Source: Betaproteobacteria bacterium
Lineage (GTDB): Bacteria > Pseudomonadota > Gammaproteobacteria > Burkholderiales > SG8-39
Assembly: GCA_029865405.1 (NCBI GenBank)
Contig: JAOUGZ010000107.1
Coordinates: 1 to 7,895 of the forward strand
Length of the DNA stretch: 7,895 bases
Direction of reading: 5' to 3'
The notes below the pieces were generated by a model, which had not been told where the DNA came from, did not search any database, and was given only the letters and a program-made list of their open reading frames with translations. The number at the start of each line of letters is the position of its first letter. Position 1 is the stretch's first letter. This document shows positions 5,888 to 7,895 of this stretch, one piece after another. The translations under genes and the position numbers were made by a program.

Positions 5888-7558
5888 CTAGAACAGCCCC
5901 ACCACCTTGCCGTCGACGAGGTCGATCTTGGCCGCCGAGGGCACCTTGGGCAGGCCGGGCATGGTCATGATGTCGCCGCAGACCATGACCACGAATTCCG
6001 CGCCGGCGGCGAGGCGCACTTCGCGCACGTTGACCGCGTGGCCGCTGGGCGCCGCGCGCAGCGCCACGTCCGTGGAGAACGAGTACTGGGTCTTCGCCAC
6101 GCACACCGGGTAGTGCCCGTAGCCCTCGTCCTGGAGCTTGCGGATCTGGTTGCGGACCTTGGCGTCGCCCGTTACTTCGGACGCGCGGTACACCTTCTGC
6201 GCGATCTTCGTGATCTTGTCCCACAGCGGGTCCGCGTCCTCGTAGACGAAGGTCGGCTTCGAGGGCTTCTCGCACAGGCCGACCACCAGCTTCGCCAGCT
6301 CGGCCGCGCCCTTGCCGCCGTCGCCCCAGTGCGTGGCGAGCACCACGGGCACGCCGAGCTTCTTCATGCGCGCATCGAGCGCCTCGATCTCGGCGGGCGT
6401 ATCGAAGGTGAAGCGGTTGATCGACACCACGCAGGGAATGCCGTAGACCTTGCTCACGTTTTCCACGTGGCGCTCGAGGTTGACGAGGCCCTTCTCCAGC
6501 GCTGCGACGTTCTCCTTGTTCACTTCCTTGACGTCGACGCCGCCATGGTATTTCAGGGCGCGGATCGTGGCGACGATGACCGCCGCGTCGGGCATGAGGC
6601 CGCTCTTGCGGCACTTGATGTCGAGGAACTTCTCCGCGCCGAGGTCGGCGCCGAAGCCCGCCTCGGTCACCACGTAGTCGGCGAGCTTGAGCGCGCTCTG
6701 CGTGGCGATCACGGAGTTGCAGCCGTGCGCGATGTTGGCGAACGGCCCGCCGTGGATGAACGCCGGATTGTTCTCCAGCGTCTGCACCAGGTTCGGCGCC
6801 AGCGCGTCCTTCAGCAGCACGGTCATGGCGCCGTGCGCCTGCAGGTCACGCGCGGTCACCGGCTTTTGCTCGCGCGTGTAGGCGACGACGATGTTGCCGA
6901 GGCGCTTTTTCAGGTCCTCCAGGGACGTGGCGAGGCAGAAGATCGCCATCACTTCGGAGGCCACGACGATGTCGAAGCCGTCCTGGCGCGGGTAGCCGTT
7001 GCCCGGTCCGCCGAGCGACACCACCACGTCGCGCAATGCGCGGTCGTTCATGTCGAGCACGCGCTTCCAGGCGATGCGCCGCACGTCGATGCCGAGCTCG
7101 TTGCCATGGTGGATGTGGTTGTCGAGCATCGCCGCGAGCAGGTTGTTGGCGAGCTGGATGGCGCCGAAGTCGCCGGTGAAGTGCAGGTTGATGTCCTCCA
7201 TCGGCACCACCTGCGCGTAGCCGCCGCCGGCGGCGCCGCCCTTCATGCCGAACACCGGGCCGAGCGAGGGCTCGCGCAGGCAGATCACCGCCTTCTTGCC
7301 GATGTGGTTGAGCGCGTCGCCAAGGCCCACGGTGGTTGTGGTCTTGCCCTCGCCTGCGGGCGTGGGCGTCATCGCCGTGACCAGGATCAGCTTGCCGTTC
7401 TTCTTGCCTTTGAGCGTATCCAGGTACTTGAGCGAGACTTTGGCCTTGTAGTGGCCGTAGGGCTCGAGGTGCTCCTCGGCGATGCCCAGGCGCTCCAGCG
7501 CGACCTTGCTGATGCGCTTGAGCTTCGCGGCCTGTGCGATTTCGATGTCGGACGGCAT
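5888..7558 (-). CDS. fhs: Formate-tetrahydrofolate ligase
   Basis: This enzyme joins formate to tetrahydrofolate with ATP, giving 10-formyl-THF for C1 biosynthesis; it acts in the cytoplasm as a homotetramer. The 556 residues match the usual length. The ATP loop [12 protein letters not shown] is at 64-75, [20 protein letters not shown] at 95-114 (containing the family signature), [12 protein letters not shown] at 120-131 and the C-terminal [13 protein letters not shown] end is complete. The MPSDIEIA start is the one used by proteobacterial homologues and is preceded by a weak GGGGA seven bases away. Residue 132 is Gly where homologues I recall (Moorella, Methylobacterium) have His. It follows the formate dehydrogenase gene by 81 bases, but has its own predicted promoter with an FNR-type box. 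In an oxalotroph it channels formate from oxalate into serine and purine synthesis. Confidence 0.98.
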   Translation of the reverse strand: MPSDIEIAQAAKLKRISKVALERLGIAEEHLEPYGHYKAKVSLKYLDTLKGKKNGKLILVTAMTPTPAGEGKTTTTVGLGDALNHIGKKAVICLREPSLGPVFGMKGGAAGGGYAQVVPMEDINLHFTGDFGAIQLANNLLAAMLDNHIHHGNELGIDVRRIAWKRVLDMNDRALRDVVVSLGGPGNGYPRQDGFDIVVASEVMAIFCLATSLEDLKKRLGNIVVAYTREQKPVTARDLQAHGAMTVLLKDALAPNLVQTLENNPAFIHGGPFANIAHGCNSVIATQSALKLADYVVTEAGFGADLGAEKFLDIKCRKSGLMPDAAVIVATIRALKYHGGVDVKEVNKENVAALEKGLVNLERHVENVSKVYGIPCVVSINRFTFDTPAEIEALDARMKKLGVPVVLATHWGDGGKGAAELAKLVVGLCEKPSKPTFVYEDADPLWDKITKIAQKVYRASEVTGDAKVRNQIRKLQDEGYGHYPVCVAKTQYSFSTDVALRAAPSGHAVNVREVRLAAGAEFVVMVCGDIMTMPGLPKVPSAAKIDLVDGKVVGLF

Positions 7559-7593
7559 GGCTGTGTCCCCGGTTTCTTGTGTGTTGACCTGCG

Positions 7594-7599
7594 ACTATA
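7594..7599 (-). promoter_or_regulatory. Predicted -10 element of fhs
   Basis: On the minus strand TATAGT matches five of six bases of TATAAT, the best -10 of the three box-associated promoters. It lies exactly 23 bases downstream of the box at 7623-7636. Predicted transcription starts near 7587 with a leader of about 29 bases. There is no -35 consensus at the usual distance. Confidence 0.6.
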
Positions 7600-7622
7600 G
7601 GCGAGCGCGCACGCGCGCTCCC

Positions 7623-7636
7623 TTGACTGTGGTCAA
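7623..7636. promoter_or_regulatory. FNR-type operator upstream of fhs
   Basis: TTGACTGTGGTCAA is a perfect TTGAC-N4-GTCAA palindrome, extended by a matching C and G to 16 bases. It begins three bases past the formate dehydrogenase stop codon and sits at the class II activator position for the fhs promoter. This lets fhs be induced separately from the upstream fdh genes. Confidence 0.8.
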
Positions 7637-7639
7637 GCC

Positions 7640-7895
7640 TCAGCGCGTGATCAGCGCGAGTGAACGGCCCTTGCCGTAGCCGGGATCGGCGGGACGTGCC
7701 CCGCCTTTCGCCACCTTTACCGCGCAGTACTTGAACTCCGGGATCTTGCCGAAGGGATCGAGCACCGGGTTGGTGAGCAGGTTGGCCGCGGCCTCCTGGA
7801 ACGCAAACGGAATGAACACCGCGCCGCGCGGCGTGCCTTCGTCGGCGCGCGCGTAGAGCGCGATGCGGCCGCGGCGCGAAGCGACCGTCACCACG
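7640..7895 (-). CDS. Formate dehydrogenase catalytic (alpha) subunit, C-terminal 84 residues (partial)
   Basis: The C-terminal end of a molybdopterin oxidoreductase, most likely the alpha subunit of a formate dehydrogenase oxidising formate to CO2. The visible part belongs to the molybdopterin-dinucleotide-binding domain: VTVASRRGRIALYARADEG, then VFIPFAFQEAAANLLTNPVL and DPFGKIPEFKYCAVKV. The AANxLT...DP..KIPEFK.CAV block is typical of formate dehydrogenase alpha subunits. The active-site Cys/Sec and Fe-S domains lie beyond the right edge, so FdsA-type and other FdhA-type enzymes cannot be separated. Directly downstream comes fhs, with no small fdsD-like gene between, unlike the usual fdsGBACD order. 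After oxc, this enzyme would supply NADH from formate, the main energy step of growth on oxalate. Confidence 0.85.
   Translation of the reverse strand, partial: VVTVASRRGRIALYARADEGTPRGAVFIPFAFQEAAANLLTNPVLDPFGKIPEFKYCAVKVAKGGARPADPGYGKGRSLALITR

Noticed and set aside
7584..7588. Extra TTGAC upstream of fhs
   Set aside because: The second half-site is GACTA rather than GTCAA, so it is not palindromic, and it falls near the predicted transcription start.
6038..7600. 520-codon plus-strand open frame antisense to fhs
   Set aside because: It mirrors the fhs codon pattern, has low-complexity His/Arg/Asp-rich composition and no family resemblance.
1..7895. CRISPR array, tRNA, rRNA, insertion sequence or integration site
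   Set aside because: I saw no regularly spaced repeats, tRNA-like folds, transposase motifs or terminal inverted repeats; composition is uniform across the window.

Overview
The window is GC-rich, gene-dense bacterial DNA. The Bug-type tripartite tricarboxylate transporter (TTT), the [12 protein letters not shown] formate-tetrahydrofolate ligase and the strong codon bias fit a Betaproteobacterium (Burkholderiales-like). That placement is inference from gene content; no rRNA or other marker is present.

Layout, left to right: (1) 1-204, minus strand, the N-terminus of oxalyl-CoA decarboxylase (oxc), running off the left edge. (2) 293-904, plus strand, a Crp/Fnr-family regulator divergent from oxc. 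(3) 3976-901, minus strand, a complete TTT operon in the order tctC-tctB-tctA, with an intrinsic terminator between tctC and tctB. (4) 5101-4109, minus strand, a Na+/Ca2+-exchanger-type (CaCA) antiporter. (5) 5158-5880, plus strand, a TerC-family membrane protein divergent from the antiporter. (6) 7558-5888, minus strand, formate-tetrahydrofolate ligase (fhs). (7) 7895-7640, minus strand, the C-terminus of a molybdopterin formate dehydrogenase catalytic subunit, running off the right edge.

The genes form an oxalate-to-C1 catabolic neighbourhood. Oxc turns oxalyl-CoA into formyl-CoA and CO2. The formyl group, once released as formate, can be oxidised to CO2 by formate dehydrogenase for reducing power or attached to tetrahydrofolate by Fhs. 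The TTT system is the obvious candidate for importing oxalate or a related acid. The antiporter and TerC protein may handle metal ions, possibly the Ca2+ that accompanies oxalate.

The most striking signal is regulatory. A perfect palindrome TTGAC-N4-GTCAA occurs exactly three times by eye, each time just upstream of a metabolic transcription unit: oxc, tctCBA and fhs. In each case a -10-like hexamer lies exactly 23 bases downstream, as in an FNR class II activator promoter. The regulator beside oxc carries the E-x-x-S-R recognition-helix motif that reads TTGA half-sites in FNR, but has no cysteine and so cannot be an Fe-S oxygen sensor. I propose a local, probably metabolite-responsive FNR-type regulon that joins oxalate decarboxylation, substrate uptake and formate assimilation.
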